Positions 49,622 through 58,069 of a stretch of 64,000 nt of DNA are shown here, in pieces. Numbering within the stretch: position 1 is the stretch's first letter; each line of letters starts with the position of its first letter. This DNA is from Bradyrhizobium amphicarpaeae. Its GTDB lineage: Bacteria > Pseudomonadota > Alphaproteobacteria > Rhizobiales > Xanthobacteraceae. The position numbers and the translations under genes were made by a program. The stretch lies in the NCBI RefSeq assembly GCF_002266435.3, contig NZ_CP029426.2, positions 1,084,001 through 1,148,000 of the forward strand. Reading direction: 5' to 3'. The notes below the pieces were generated by a model. That model saw only the letters and a program-made list of their open reading frames with translations, was not told the origin of the DNA and searched no databases.

Positions 49622-50845
49622 TCAGGTCACGACTTCGACGATCTTGTTCTTGCCCTTCTCGATGACCTGATGCAGGAACGAGCGGTTGAGCTGGTCGCCG
49701 CGTTCGTCGAAATCAACGGTGGCACCGGCGCCGACGAAGTTGATCTTCTTGCCGGCCCGCACCATCTCCAGCGCTTTCAGGATGTCGTCGACTTCCTCGC
49801 CCGGTGGATTGCACACCTCGCGGATCGATTTCACCCATACCGCAGCTTCCTGGGTCTTGGCGTGCTCCATCGCCAGCGCGGTGACGCAGACCTGGTCATG
49901 GGTGTTGCCGGCGAACAGGAACGCGGTGCCTTCGGGGGCGCCCATCAGCTTGACGAACTTCTTGTAGGCGGCCGAGTCCATCGGCGGCGCCGGCTGTAGA
50001 TGGTGGATGCCTTCGGCCACTTCGGGCGTGACGCTCCTCAAGTAGGCGCCGTCGGCGTCGGCACCTGTGCCGAGCCCGAGAATCTTTGACTTGAAGCCGC
50101 CACGATAGACTTCCTTGCTGATGGCGACGAAGTCGGTGAGCAGCGACAGGCAGAACACGCCGTCGGGCTCCGGGCCGAACGCCTTCTCGACTTCGGCGCG
50201 ATACGAAGCCTGATCCGGATTGTACTGGACCACGTCGATGACCTGGCCGCCCAGCTTGGCCATCTCGGCCTTGAACGGCTCGATCATCGAGATCACGAAC
50301 GGGTTCTGCTGGGCGAGAATAGTGACCTTCTTCAGTTTGAGGCTGGTCATCACCTTGGCGCCGGCGGGACCCCACTGGCTGCTCTTGGCCTGGAAGCGGT
50401 AGATCAGACCCTTGGTGTCGCCGTCAGTGATGCCGTTGGCCGAGGCCGAAACCATCTCCACTTTGTTGGCGGCGAGGATCAGCGGCTTGGCCGCCAGCGC
50501 GATCGGGCTGCCCCAGAAACCGCCGACCAATTCGACCTTGTTGACATCGAGCAATTTGCGTGTCGCGGTGACACCGACCGTCGGGTTGGTCTCGGAATCC
50601 TCGACGTAGAGATGCAGCTTGCGCCCGCCCAGGATTCCGCCGGCATCGTTGATGATCTTGACGACGAGATCGGCGGCTTTTTTCATGTCGGGCCCATAGG
50701 GGCCGGTGGCACCGGAGAATGGCAGAACCATTCCGATCGGGATTTCCGCGGCCTGCGCCAGTGCCGACGCTCCGGTGAGGCCGGTCAGCGATGCCGCACC
50801 CAGTCCGGCGAGCACGTGTCGCCGGCTGATCGTTGAATCCATCAT
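49622..50845 (-). CDS. Branched-chain-type ABC transporter substrate-binding protein
   Basis: This 407-residue periplasmic-binding-protein type 1 receptor has a Tat-like signal (STISRRHVLAGLGAASLTGL, cleavage near 30, ALAQA), so it is exported folded. The mature part shows IGMVLPFSGATGPYGPDMKK near 36-55, IINDAGGILGGRKLHLYVED near 65-84, DVNKVELVGGFWGSPIALAA near 100, and the AAVWVKSIREVCNP segment near 345. Ligands in this family range from amino acids to amides and aromatic acids. It is in the operon with LivGFHM-type genes and two-component monooxygenase genes, so its ligand is likely the monooxygenase substrate (inference). Confidence 0.93.
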   Translation of the reverse strand: MMDSTISRRHVLAGLGAASLTGLTGASALAQAAEIPIGMVLPFSGATGPYGPDMKKAADLVVKIINDAGGILGGRKLHLYVEDSETNPTVGVTATRKLLDVNKVELVGGFWGSPIALAAKPLILAANKVEMVSASANGITDGDTKGLIYRFQAKSSQWGPAGAKVMTSLKLKKVTILAQQNPFVISMIEPFKAEMAKLGGQVIDVVQYNPDQASYRAEVEKAFGPEPDGVFCLSLLTDFVAISKEVYRGGFKSKILGLGTGADADGAYLRSVTPEVAEGIHHLQPAPPMDSAAYKKFVKLMGAPEGTAFLFAGNTHDQVCVTALAMEHAKTQEAAVWVKSIREVCNPPGEEVDDILKALEMVRAGKKINFVGAGATVDFDERGDQLNRSFLHQVIEKGKNKIVEVVT

Positions 50846-51468
50846 CGCAAGTCTCCGTTGTCATCAGTTGAGGAAATGTGGGGTGGAAGAATCGGTTGAG
50901 TGTCCTGGGGTTCAAGTGGAGCAAGGAAAGCCGCGAGCCGGTCGGCGGCGCTGCCGTCGTCGATCTGCAGCGCATCGTTGAAGCGGTTGTAGAAGCCGGC
51001 AAGTGCGATACGCAGCGTCAGCTCGACGATTTCGGCCTCGGAGAAGTGCCTGCGCAGCCGATCGAAGACGTTGTCGCGGATCCGCCCGGCGTTCTGCGTC
51101 ACCAGCGTCGCGTATTCGACCACAAGGCGGTCGACCTCGTCGAAGGCGGGATGGTCGGTGCTCGGAAGTGCGGCGATCGCGTCCGCCGGCAGCCCTTCGA
51201 CCGCGAGCACCGGCGAGTGGCTGGCGACGCAATAGTTGCACGCGTTGAGCTGGGAGACCACGACGATGGCGAGTTCGATGTAGCGCCACGTCACGCCGCG
51301 CCGCGCCTTCAACTCCATCAGCATACGGCAGAGATGATCGAGCGCAGGAGGCACATGCGCAAGCACCGCGGCCTGATCGCGGAAAGGGCCGTAGGACACG
51401 AAGCGGTCGTAAACTTCGGCGATCTCAGGTGCCAGTGCTGACGAAGGCAGGGGGGTGACGCGCGGCAT
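50842..51468 (-). CDS. Carboxymuconolactone decarboxylase/AhpD-like protein
   Basis: This 208-residue protein has the CMD/AhpD core with the redox motif ACNYCVASHSPVLAVEGLPA near 75-94 (Cys-x2-Cys followed by His), the pattern of thiol-peroxidase-like members. An N-terminal segment ALAPEIAEVYDRFVSYG and the helix LDHLCRMLMELKARR also match. The stop overlaps the start of the binding-protein gene by 4 bases, and its start overlaps the LivM stop by 1 base. It could reduce peroxides or act on an intermediate of the pathway. Its presence between transport genes is unusual. Confidence 0.9.
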   Translation of the reverse strand: MPRVTPLPSSALAPEIAEVYDRFVSYGPFRDQAAVLAHVPPALDHLCRMLMELKARRGVTWRYIELAIVVVSQLNACNYCVASHSPVLAVEGLPADAIAALPSTDHPAFDEVDRLVVEYATLVTQNAGRIRDNVFDRLRRHFSEAEIVELTLRIALAGFYNRFNDALQIDDGSAADRLAAFLAPLEPQDTQPILPPHISSTDDNGDLR

Positions 51469-52388
51469 CAGGACGTCCCTTCATGATCGGGGAAGAAGTC
51501 GTTGGCTTTCCGTTGCGGCTCCGGCAGCAGGCCTTGCGGGCGGAGGATCAGCAGCAGGACGATACCGAGGCCGATCAGGCCGAGCCGCAGCGCCGCCAGC
51601 TGGGTGCCGTCGATCACGGCAAATGCATCCTTGAGAAAACGGGTGGCCTCGAGCAACACCATGATGGTGCCGGCACCGAAAAGCAGGCCGAAATTGGAAC
51701 CACGACCACCTGCAATCACGGCCATGAAGGCGTAGGCGGTGATGATCGAGGTGAACTGGCTGGGATCGATATAGGTCAGGTAGAAGGCGTGCAGCGCGCC
51801 TGCCGTGCCCATCACCGCGCCGCCGGTTGCGAATGCTTTCACCCGTAGCAGCAGCACGGGCTTGCCGAGCGCCGCCGCCACAGTGGCGTCGTCGCGGACC
51901 GCTCGCAGCGCGCGCCCAAAAGGCGAGCGCACCAGCGTCTCCAGCAGCACAAAAACGATCGCCACCAGCACCAGGGCGAACGCGGCCAGCATCAGGTCGT
52001 ACTGCCGCGGCGGCACCAGGTTGACGAAGGGACGGGGAATGTCGGCGATGCCGACGGCGCCGCCGGTCAGCCAGCTTTCGTTCAGCAGCAGGATGCGGAC
52101 GACTTCGCCGAAGCCAATGGTCACAATCGCGAGGTAATTTTCCTCGAGCCGGATCGACAGGAAGGCGAGCACCGTGCTGATCATCGCGCACAGGGCGGCG
52201 GCGGCGATCATCGCGGGGAACCATCCCAGCGGCGGTGCCAGCAGCGCGGTGGTGTAGGCGCCGAGCGCGACGAAGCCGACCACGCCGAAATTGACCAGCC
52301 CGGCGACGCCCCATTGCACGTTCAGCGCCAGCCCCACCAGGGCGGAGACTGCGACCAGGACGATCAGGGTGGTGAGATAGGCGATCAC
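51468..52388 (-). CDS. Branched-chain-type ABC transporter permease, LivM-like
   Basis: This 306-residue inner-membrane protein has about nine helices; it contains the LivM signatures ALNVQWGVAGLVNFGVVGFV near 22, AIVTIGFGEVVRIL near 87, GRALRAVRDDATVAAALGKP near 157-176 (the EAA-like coupling loop), and the typical ending ILRPQGLLPEP. It starts at a GTG that overlaps the LivH stop by 4 bases. It forms a permease pair with LivH. Confidence 0.92.
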   Translation of the reverse strand: MIAYLTTLIVLVAVSALVGLALNVQWGVAGLVNFGVVGFVALGAYTTALLAPPLGWFPAMIAAAALCAMISTVLAFLSIRLEENYLAIVTIGFGEVVRILLLNESWLTGGAVGIADIPRPFVNLVPPRQYDLMLAAFALVLVAIVFVLLETLVRSPFGRALRAVRDDATVAAALGKPVLLLRVKAFATGGAVMGTAGALHAFYLTYIDPSQFTSIITAYAFMAVIAGGRGSNFGLLFGAGTIMVLLEATRFLKDAFAVIDGTQLAALRLGLIGLGIVLLLILRPQGLLPEPQRKANDFFPDHEGTS

Positions 52389-53248
52389 TTGCGCACCGCC
52401 TTCCCGCCGAACAGGCCGCGGTTGCGCACCAGCAATAGCAGCAGGATCACCGCAAAGCTGACGATCTGCCGGTAATTGGTGGGCAGCACCAGCGAGGACA
52501 ATTCTTCAGCAAGCCCGATCACGATGGCACCGACGATGGCGCCGGTCGGACTTCCCAGTCCGCCGAGGATGGCCGCGGCGAAGATCGGAATCTGGTAGTT
52601 CCAGCCGAGCAGCGGATCGACGGCGCGGTCCAGTCCGGCGAGGACGCCCGACAAGGCGGTGAGGCTTCCCGCGATACACCAGGTGATACGCGCGATGGTC
52701 TGGCGCTCGACGCCGCGCACCGCGGCCAGTGCCGGATTGTCGGCCACTGCGCGCATCGCCCGTCCGAGCGGCGAGGCATGAAGCAGCAACTGAATCAGGA
52801 TCACGCAGGCGATCACGACGATGGCCGTGATCAACTGCTCCTGGTTGATGCGCAAACCATGCCATCGGATCGGCCGGGCCACCTCAAAAGCGAAATTGCG
52901 GGTCGCATTGCCGAACGCGAAGCGGCAGATGTTCTCCAGGACCAGCGATATTCCGAGCGAGGACACCAGCAGCGTGATCGATCCGCGGTCGCGCAGCCGG
53001 GAATAGACCAGCACGTCGCAGAGCATCGCGACCAGCGCCATGACGACCGCCGAGGCCACGGCGGCGACTGCGAGCGGCATGCCGAGCAGGCTGTTGGCGA
53101 CCCAGGCGGCATAGGCGCCAAACGTCAGCATTGCGCCGATGGCGAAGTTCGGGAATTTCAGGATACCGAAGGTCAGCGTCAACGCCAAAGCCGGCAGCGC
53201 CAGCAGCAGGCCCGTAACAAAACCGTTGAGGACGAGTTGCGCGATCAT
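52385..53248 (-). CDS. Branched-chain-type ABC transporter permease, LivH-like
   Basis: This 287-residue permease begins MIAQLVLNGFVTGLLLALPA and has about eight helices, with LivH markers LTLTFGILKFPNFAIGAMLT, the coupling loop SPLGRAMRAVADNPALAAVR near 165-184, and AAAILGGLGSPTGAIVGAIV near 220-239. A longer upstream frame reads through antisense-like text of the ATPase gene and is not credible. It starts 1 base after the LivF stop and overlaps the LivM start. Confidence 0.93.
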   Translation of the reverse strand: MIAQLVLNGFVTGLLLALPALALTLTFGILKFPNFAIGAMLTFGAYAAWVANSLLGMPLAVAAVASAVVMALVAMLCDVLVYSRLRDRGSITLLVSSLGISLVLENICRFAFGNATRNFAFEVARPIRWHGLRINQEQLITAIVVIACVILIQLLLHASPLGRAMRAVADNPALAAVRGVERQTIARITWCIAGSLTALSGVLAGLDRAVDPLLGWNYQIPIFAAAILGGLGSPTGAIVGAIVIGLAEELSSLVLPTNYRQIVSFAVILLLLLVRNRGLFGGKAVRK

Positions 53249-53249
53249 C

Positions 53250-53987
53250 TCAGCCTGCCTTCGCGAAGAACAGGTCGGCAAGATCGGCGTTCGAGATGTC
53301 CTTGGCCGGCGCCCGCAGACTCTTGCGTCCGGCCACCAACACCATGACCTCGTCGGCGATTCGCAGTGCTGCCGCGACGTTTTGCTCAACCAAAAGCACG
53401 GTGACGCCACTCTCGCGCACCCGCACCACCGCTTCCATGGTTTCGCCGACGAATTTCGGTGAGAGCCCCGCCGACGGTTCGTCGAGCAGCAGCACTTCGG
53501 GATTGGCGAGCAGCGCGCAGGCAAAGGCCAGCATCTGGCGCTGGCCGCCTGACAGATTGCCGGCCAGCAGTTTCGGCCGCGCGGCGATCTCCGGAAACAG
53601 CGCCATCACCAGTTCCCGCTGCGCCGGTCCGACGCCGGGACGGCCGCGCAGGAATTCGGTCGCAAGCTTGAGGTTCTCGCGGATGGTGAGGTTGCCGAAC
53701 ACATTGGCTTCCTGCGGCACATAGGCAAGCCCGGCCATGACGCGCCGTGCCGGCGACAGGGCCGTCACGTCGCGGCCGGTCACCGCGATGATGCCGGCAC
53801 GAGGCCGCAGCAGGCCGGCGAGCGTCTTGACGAAGGTCGACTTGCCCGAGCCGTTCGGACCGATCACCGCCAAAACGGTTTCCGGCGCCTGATCGATGTC
53901 GATGCCGCAGACGATGTCGCCGCCGTTGCCGTAGCCAGCGCGCAAGCCCTGCACCGAAAGTGCTGGAGTGACCGGAGGCATGCTCAT
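53250..53987 (-). CDS. Branched-chain-type ABC transporter ATPase, LivF-like
   Basis: This 245-residue ATPase has Walker A GPNGSGKST near 39-47, the signature LSGGQRQMLAFACALLANPE near 144-163, Walker B VLLLDEPSAGLSP near 164-176, and an H-loop equivalent (TVLLVEQNV) near 200. The LivF-type VPQEANVFGNLTIRENLKLA near 92 is present. It overlaps the LivG gene by 4 bases. Together with LivG it powers import through LivHM. Confidence 0.95.
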   Translation of the reverse strand: MSMPPVTPALSVQGLRAGYGNGGDIVCGIDIDQAPETVLAVIGPNGSGKSTFVKTLAGLLRPRAGIIAVTGRDVTALSPARRVMAGLAYVPQEANVFGNLTIRENLKLATEFLRGRPGVGPAQRELVMALFPEIAARPKLLAGNLSGGQRQMLAFACALLANPEVLLLDEPSAGLSPKFVGETMEAVVRVRESGVTVLLVEQNVAAALRIADEVMVLVAGRKSLRAPAKDISNADLADLFFAKAG

Positions 53988-54748
53988 ACCCCCAACCCGA
54001 GATAAGCGTCGATGACGCGGGCATCCGCGGTGACTTCGGCAAAGCTGCCCGAGATCAGATTGGTGCCTTCCGCCAGCACGTGGACATGGTCGCAGATCGC
54101 ACCGATCAGGTGCATGTCATGCTCGACGATGCCGAACGAGATACCGTCGGCCTTCAATTCGCGGATCAGTTCGATGATGTCCTTCAGTAACGGCGGCGCG
54201 ACTCCGGCGGCAGGCTCGTCAAGCAGCACCAGCGTCGGCTCCAGCAGCAGCACGCGCGCCAGTTCCAGCAGCTTCTTTTGGCCGCCCGAGAGCGCCGAGG
54301 CCGAATGATCGGCCAGTTTCCACAGCCCGATCCGCTTCAGCACGTCGCGGGCCTTGGCCGCGTGGCGGGCTTCCTGCTCGCGCACCGTGGCGCGGGCGAA
54401 CAGCGCTCCCGAGATGACCTCGCCGCGCTGGTGAAACGGTGCCAGCAGCAGGTTTTCCAGAACCGTCAGGCCGCCGAGTTCGCGCACGATCTGGAACGTT
54501 CGGACCAGCCCGAGCGTGGCGACCCGGTGCATCGGCTGTCCCGTGACGTCGCGGGCGTCGAAATGAACTGTGCCATTGTCCGGCTTGACCAGGCCCGAGA
54601 TGACATTGAGCAGCGTCGTCTTGCCGGCGCCGTTCGGCCCGATCAGGCCGGTGACCTGGCCTCGTTTGAGCGACAGCGAACAATGATCGAGGGCGGCGAG
54701 GCCGCCGAAATGCTTGCTGACATCTCTGACTTCGAGCAGCGCCGTCAT
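53984..54748 (-). CDS. Branched-chain-type ABC transporter ATPase, LivG-like
   Basis: This 254-residue ATPase has Walker A GPNGAGKTTLLNVISGLVKP near 37-56, the LivG-type TRTFQIVRELGGLTVLENLL near 84-103, a signature LSGGQKKLLELARVLLLEPT near 151-170, Walker B LVLLDEPAAGVAP near 171, and VEHDMHLIGAICDHVHVLAE near 205. It is first in the minus-strand operon, 186 bases from the divergent LysR gene. Confidence 0.95.
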   Translation of the reverse strand: MTALLEVRDVSKHFGGLAALDHCSLSLKRGQVTGLIGPNGAGKTTLLNVISGLVKPDNGTVHFDARDVTGQPMHRVATLGLVRTFQIVRELGGLTVLENLLLAPFHQRGEVISGALFARATVREQEARHAAKARDVLKRIGLWKLADHSASALSGGQKKLLELARVLLLEPTLVLLDEPAAGVAPPLLKDIIELIRELKADGISFGIVEHDMHLIGAICDHVHVLAEGTNLISGSFAEVTADARVIDAYLGLGV

Positions 54749-54825
54749 ATGAAGCGCTCGCGAAGTGGTACAGGGAAGCGCCGACGCGGGCGATAGGCTT
54801 GGCTACAAAATAGGCGCATGTGCTC

Positions 54826-54842
54826 GCTTATTGGGCGTAAGC
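54826..54842. promoter_or_regulatory. Inverted repeat GCTTA-N7-TAAGC nearer the transporter operon
   Basis: GCTTA (54826-54830) and TAAGC (54838-54842) are perfect inverted arms. The same half-site occurs, in the opposite arrangement, in the repeat at 54906-54927. Two related sites in one divergent gap are typical of LysR recognition plus activation sites. Assigned by position and symmetry. Confidence 0.5.
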
Positions 54843-54905
54843 TATTTACTTTGCTGAGGAATTTTGACGGTACTTGATGCCGAAGGCAAATTTATTGTGC
54901 TTCGC

Positions 54906-54927
54906 GATAAGCCAAGTTTTGCTTATC
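54906..54927. promoter_or_regulatory. Operator-like inverted repeat GATAAGC-N8-GCTTATC before the LysR gene
   Basis: Perfect 7-base arms, 8-base centre, ending 7 bases before the LysR start codon. A regulator bound here would block its own translation start and promoter, which fits the negative autoregulation common in LysR systems. Confidence 0.6.
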
Positions 54928-54934
54928 AAGGGCC

Positions 54935-55819
54935 ATGCGACGCCCGCTCGAAATTGCTCTGCTGCGGACCTTTGTGATGCTGGTCGAAGAGCGCGGCGTC
55001 ACCCGCGTGGCGCGACGGCAGAATCTCACCCAGCCAGCGGTCAGCCTGCAATTGGCGCGATTGGAAGAGGCCGCCGGGCAGCGCATCTTCGAACGGGACC
55101 GGAGACACCTCCGATTGACCCGACATGGCGAGATCCTGCTGCCCTACGCCCGGCTGATGCTCAAACTGCACGACGACGCCCGCGCGCGGTTGTCGGCGGA
55201 GGACATCGCGGGCCGGGTCACTCTCGGCTGTCCCGACCTCTACGCGGCGTTCCTGCTGCCCCAGACCCTGGCGCGGTTTCGCGCCTCCTATCCCGGTGTC
55301 GAAGTAACGGTGCGCTGTGCGCTCAGCGCGCAACTGGCCGAGGAGATATCAAACGGGCGGCTCGATGTCGCGCTGGCGACCCGTATGCCGCACGTCCATC
55401 CCAAGGTCGGCAGCGTCACCCTGCTGCGCCATGAGCCGCTGGTCTGGCTGGGCGCCGAGAATGGCGCCGCCTTCAAGGCCGATACAATTCCGCTGGCCAT
55501 GCTGCCTGACGGCAATCTTTACCGCGACTACGCGCTGGCTGCGCTCAACGAGGCTGGCCGCACGTGGCGAATTTCCTGCATCTCGGAAAGCATCGCTGGG
55601 ATGGAGGCAATGGCGCTGGCCGACGCCGCCGTGATCGTGCTGGCGGCGTCGGTCAAAGTGAACGGACTGCGCCGACTCGACGCCGAAGACGGCCTGCCGC
55701 CGCTGCCTGATGTCGATCTGATGTTGTGGCAGCGCGAACCGGGATTAATCCCCGCCGCCGATCATCTGGCAGCTTATATCATCAAGGATATCGGGACGAC
55801 CGCTGGGAGAGATGCCTGA
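54935..55819 (+). CDS. LysR-type regulator divergent from the transporter/monooxygenase operon
   Basis: This 294-residue protein has an N-terminal helix-turn-helix (LLRTFVMLVEERGVTRVARR, QNLTQPAVSLQLARLEEAAG, QRIFERDRRHLRLT, to about 65) and a substrate-binding domain (GRVTLGCPDLYAAFLLPQTL near 90-109). It reads away from the livG gene across a 186-base gap containing two inverted repeats built on the same GCTTA half-site. It is therefore the likely activator of the eight-gene operon, with the operon's own substrate or an intermediate as inducer. Its 3' end lies 18 bases from the stop of the cytochrome gene. Confidence 0.93.
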   Translation: MRRPLEIALLRTFVMLVEERGVTRVARRQNLTQPAVSLQLARLEEAAGQRIFERDRRHLRLTRHGEILLPYARLMLKLHDDARARLSAEDIAGRVTLGCPDLYAAFLLPQTLARFRASYPGVEVTVRCALSAQLAEEISNGRLDVALATRMPHVHPKVGSVTLLRHEPLVWLGAENGAAFKADTIPLAMLPDGNLYRDYALAALNEAGRTWRISCISESIAGMEAMALADAAVIVLAASVKVNGLRRLDAEDGLPPLPDVDLMLWQREPGLIPAADHLAAYIIKDIGTTAGRDA

Positions 55820-55837
55820 ACGGCGGCCCCTCCACGC

Positions 55838-56233
55838 TTACTGCTTGATCTTCCCGTCCTTGTCGAACTGCGACACATAGGTCCAGAGATTGTTGATCTC
55901 GGTCTCGTTCTTGATGCCGGCGAACGCCATCTTGGTGCCGGGGATCTTCGCCTTGGGGTCCTTGATGTATTCCTTGAAGGTGGCTTCGTCCCAGGTGATG
56001 CCGGAATTCTTGTTCGCGTCCGAATAATTGTAATCCGGAGCGGTTCCCGACTTGCGGCCGTTGAGACCGTTGAGCTCGGGGCCCACCTTGTTCTTGGCGC
56101 CTTCGCCGATCGCGTGACAGGCCAGGCATTTGTTGAACGACGTCTTGCCGGCCGCGGCATCCTGCGCCATCGCGGCGGGTGCGGTGGCAATCGCGGTGAG
56201 GATCGTCAGTGCGCCAAAAATCAGTTTTGTCAT
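55838..56233 (-). CDS. Periplasmic c-type cytochrome, cytochrome c2-like
   Basis: This is a 131-residue protein with a signal peptide (MTKLIFGALTILTAIATAPA, cleavage near AMAQ) and one haem-binding CLACH motif (KCLACHAIGEGAKNKVGPEL near 35-54). An axial methionine is in PGTKMAFAGIKNETEINNLW near 97-116, the layout of class I mitochondrial-like/c2 cytochromes, which carry electrons in the periplasm. It is divergent from glcD, with no evidence of a shared role. Confidence 0.95.
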   Translation of the reverse strand: MTKLIFGALTILTAIATAPAAMAQDAAAGKTSFNKCLACHAIGEGAKNKVGPELNGLNGRKSGTAPDYNYSDANKNSGITWDEATFKEYIKDPKAKIPGTKMAFAGIKNETEINNLWTYVSQFDKDGKIKQ

Positions 56234-56301
56234 CGGGTGCTCTTCGTCTCTTCCCTGGTGGGTGTGGCCTGGTCAGTCTCTTGCCTGATCGGCAATCGCC
56301 C

Positions 56302-56323
56302 GGCCTGCCGGTTTTGGCAGGCC
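56302..56323. promoter_or_regulatory. Hairpin in the cytochrome/glcD divergent gap
   Basis: GGCCTGCC (56302-56309) and GGCAGGCC (56316-56323) form a perfect 8-base stem with a 6-base centre. It lies about 70 bases upstream of the cytochrome start. Function unknown; operator or leader hairpin. Confidence 0.35.
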
Positions 56324-56473
56324 TGCTTGGCTTGGACAAGCCACCAAACCATGACAGGTTTCATGATTTCCTGCTTGTCCCAGAGCGAACTCGCTTGAGA
56401 TCGTCGATCAGACTTTCGGATGGCCTACCCAAACAGGCGCGGACGTGATTGATTTGCCGAGACAAATTGATCG

Positions 56474-56527
56474 TTCCGGCGCGAGCCGGAAGGATATGCC
56501 ATGAAGGATTTGATATGGCCATCATGA
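56474..56527 (+). promoter_or_regulatory. glcD leader: hairpin plus tiny upstream reading frame
   Basis: TTCCGGC (56474-56480) and GCCGGAA (56485-56491) form a perfect 7-base stem whose right arm abuts the ribosome-site sequence AAGGA (56490-56494). That site serves best an ATG at 56501, which opens an eight-residue frame (MKDLIWPS) ending TGA at 56525-56527. Its stop overlaps, as ATGA, the in-frame glcD codon Met4 (56524). The weaker site AAGGAT inside the small frame precedes the glcD ATG at 56515. This could couple or limit glcD translation. Confidence 0.4.
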
Positions 56528-58008
56528 TGCCTGCGAGCGACCAGGCCGTGCTCGCGCGGCGCGCCGGGATCATTGCTGCGTTGCGTGCGATCGTGCCCGG
56601 CGAGGGCGTGATCGATACGCCTGCCGAGATGCGGGCCTATGAATCCGACGGGCTGACGGCCTATCGGCAGCCGCCGATGGTCGTGGTGCTGCCCGATACC
56701 ACCGAGCAGGTCTCGCTGATCCTGAAATATTGTGCAGAGCAAGGCATCAAGGTGGTGCCGCGCGGTTCCGGCACCTCGCTGTCCGGCGGGGCACTGCCAC
56801 TCGAGGACGGCGTGCTCCTCGGCCTTGGCAAGTTCAAGCGCATCCGCGAGATCGATTTCGACAACCGCGTCGTCGTCACCGAGCCCGGCGTCACCAATCT
56901 CGCCATCAGCCAGGCGGTCGCCCATGCCGGCTTTTACTACGCGCCCGATCCGTCCTCCCAGATTGCCTGCTCGATCGGCGGCAATGTCGCGGAGAATTCC
57001 GGCGGCGTGCACTGCCTCAAATACGGCATGACCACCAATAACGTGCTCGGCTGCGAGATCGTGCTGATGAGCGGCGAGATCCTGCGCATCGGCGGCAAGG
57101 GGTGCGAAAATTCCGGCTACGACCTGATGGGCGTCATCACCGGCTCCGAAGGCCTGCTCGGCGTCATCACCGAGATCACGGTGCGTATCCTGCAAAAGCC
57201 GGAGACGGCGCGCGCGCTGATGGTCGGATTCGCCGAGGTCGAGGCGGCCGGCGAATGCGTGGCGCGCATCATCGGCGCCGGCATCATTCCCGGCGGCATG
57301 GAGATGATGGACAAGCCGGCGATCCACGCCGCCGAAGCCTTCGTCCATGCCGGCTACCCGCTCGACGTCGAGGCGCTGCTCATCATCGAGCTCGACGGTC
57401 CCAAGATCGAGGTCGATGAGCTGATCACGCGCGTCGAGACCATCGCGAACGCCTGCGGCTCGACCACCTGCCAGATCTCGACCTCGGAGGCCGAACGCAA
57501 CCTGTTCTGGGCTGGCCGCAAGGCCGCCTTCCCGGCGGTGGGCCGCATCTCGCCCGACTATCTCTGCATGGACGGCACGATTCCACGCGGTGCGCTGCCG
57601 AAGGCGCTGGCGCGCATCCGCGAGCTCTCGGAAAAATACCAGCTCGGCTGCGCCAACGTGTTCCATGCCGGCGACGGCAATCTGCATCCGCTGATCCTCT
57701 ATGACGCCAACAAGCCCGGCGAGATCGAGCGCGCCGAAGCCTTCGGTGCCGACATCCTGCGCGCCTGCGTCGAGTTCGGCGGCGTGCTCACCGGCGAGCA
57801 CGGCGTCGGCATCGAGAAGCGCGACCTGATGCCGGAGATGTTCACCGAGATCGACCTCAACCAGCAGCAGCGGCTCAAATGCGCCTTCGACTCGCAGGGC
57901 CTGCTCAATCCCGGCAAGGTGTTTCCGACCCTGCACCGCTGCGCCGAGCTCGGCCGCATGCATGTGCATGCGGGTAAGCTGGCGTTTCCTGATATCCCGC
58001 GGTTCTAG
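56515..58008 (+). CDS. glcD: Glycolate oxidase subunit GlcD (FAD-linked)
   Basis: This 497-residue flavoprotein has the PCMH-type FAD domain (KVVPRGSGTSLSGGALPLED near 79-98, PSSQIACSIGGNVAENSGGV near 145-164, GYDLMGVITGSEGLLGVITE near 200-219) and the C-terminal oxidase domain (CANVFHAGDGNLHPLILYDA near 382-401, GGVLTGEHGVGIEKRDLMPE near 422-441). It oxidises glycolate to glyoxylate together with GlcE and GlcF at the inner membrane. The ATG at 56515 matches the family start MAIMMPASDQ. It leads the glcDEF operon; an upstream hairpin and tiny frame are described separately. Confidence 0.96.
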   Translation: MAIMMPASDQAVLARRAGIIAALRAIVPGEGVIDTPAEMRAYESDGLTAYRQPPMVVVLPDTTEQVSLILKYCAEQGIKVVPRGSGTSLSGGALPLEDGVLLGLGKFKRIREIDFDNRVVVTEPGVTNLAISQAVAHAGFYYAPDPSSQIACSIGGNVAENSGGVHCLKYGMTTNNVLGCEIVLMSGEILRIGGKGCENSGYDLMGVITGSEGLLGVITEITVRILQKPETARALMVGFAEVEAAGECVARIIGAGIIPGGMEMMDKPAIHAAEAFVHAGYPLDVEALLIIELDGPKIEVDELITRVETIANACGSTTCQISTSEAERNLFWAGRKAAFPAVGRISPDYLCMDGTIPRGALPKALARIRELSEKYQLGCANVFHAGDGNLHPLILYDANKPGEIERAEAFGADILRACVEFGGVLTGEHGVGIEKRDLMPEMFTEIDLNQQQRLKCAFDSQGLLNPGKVFPTLHRCAELGRMHVHAGKLAFPDIPRF

Positions 58009-58069
58009 CGTCGGTCGCTACAACGCGCCAAATTTGCTTTCCGCTCTCAACTTGGATACCGGCTTAGTC

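Noticed and set aside
52385..53524. A 379-residue minus-strand frame considered as an ATPase-permease fusion
   Set aside because: The first 92 residues are Cys/Arg-rich out-of-frame text from the LivF gene; the LivH permease starts at 53248.
56425..57969. A 514-residue minus-strand open frame
   Set aside because: It is antisense to glcD, which has intact FAD-oxidase motifs.
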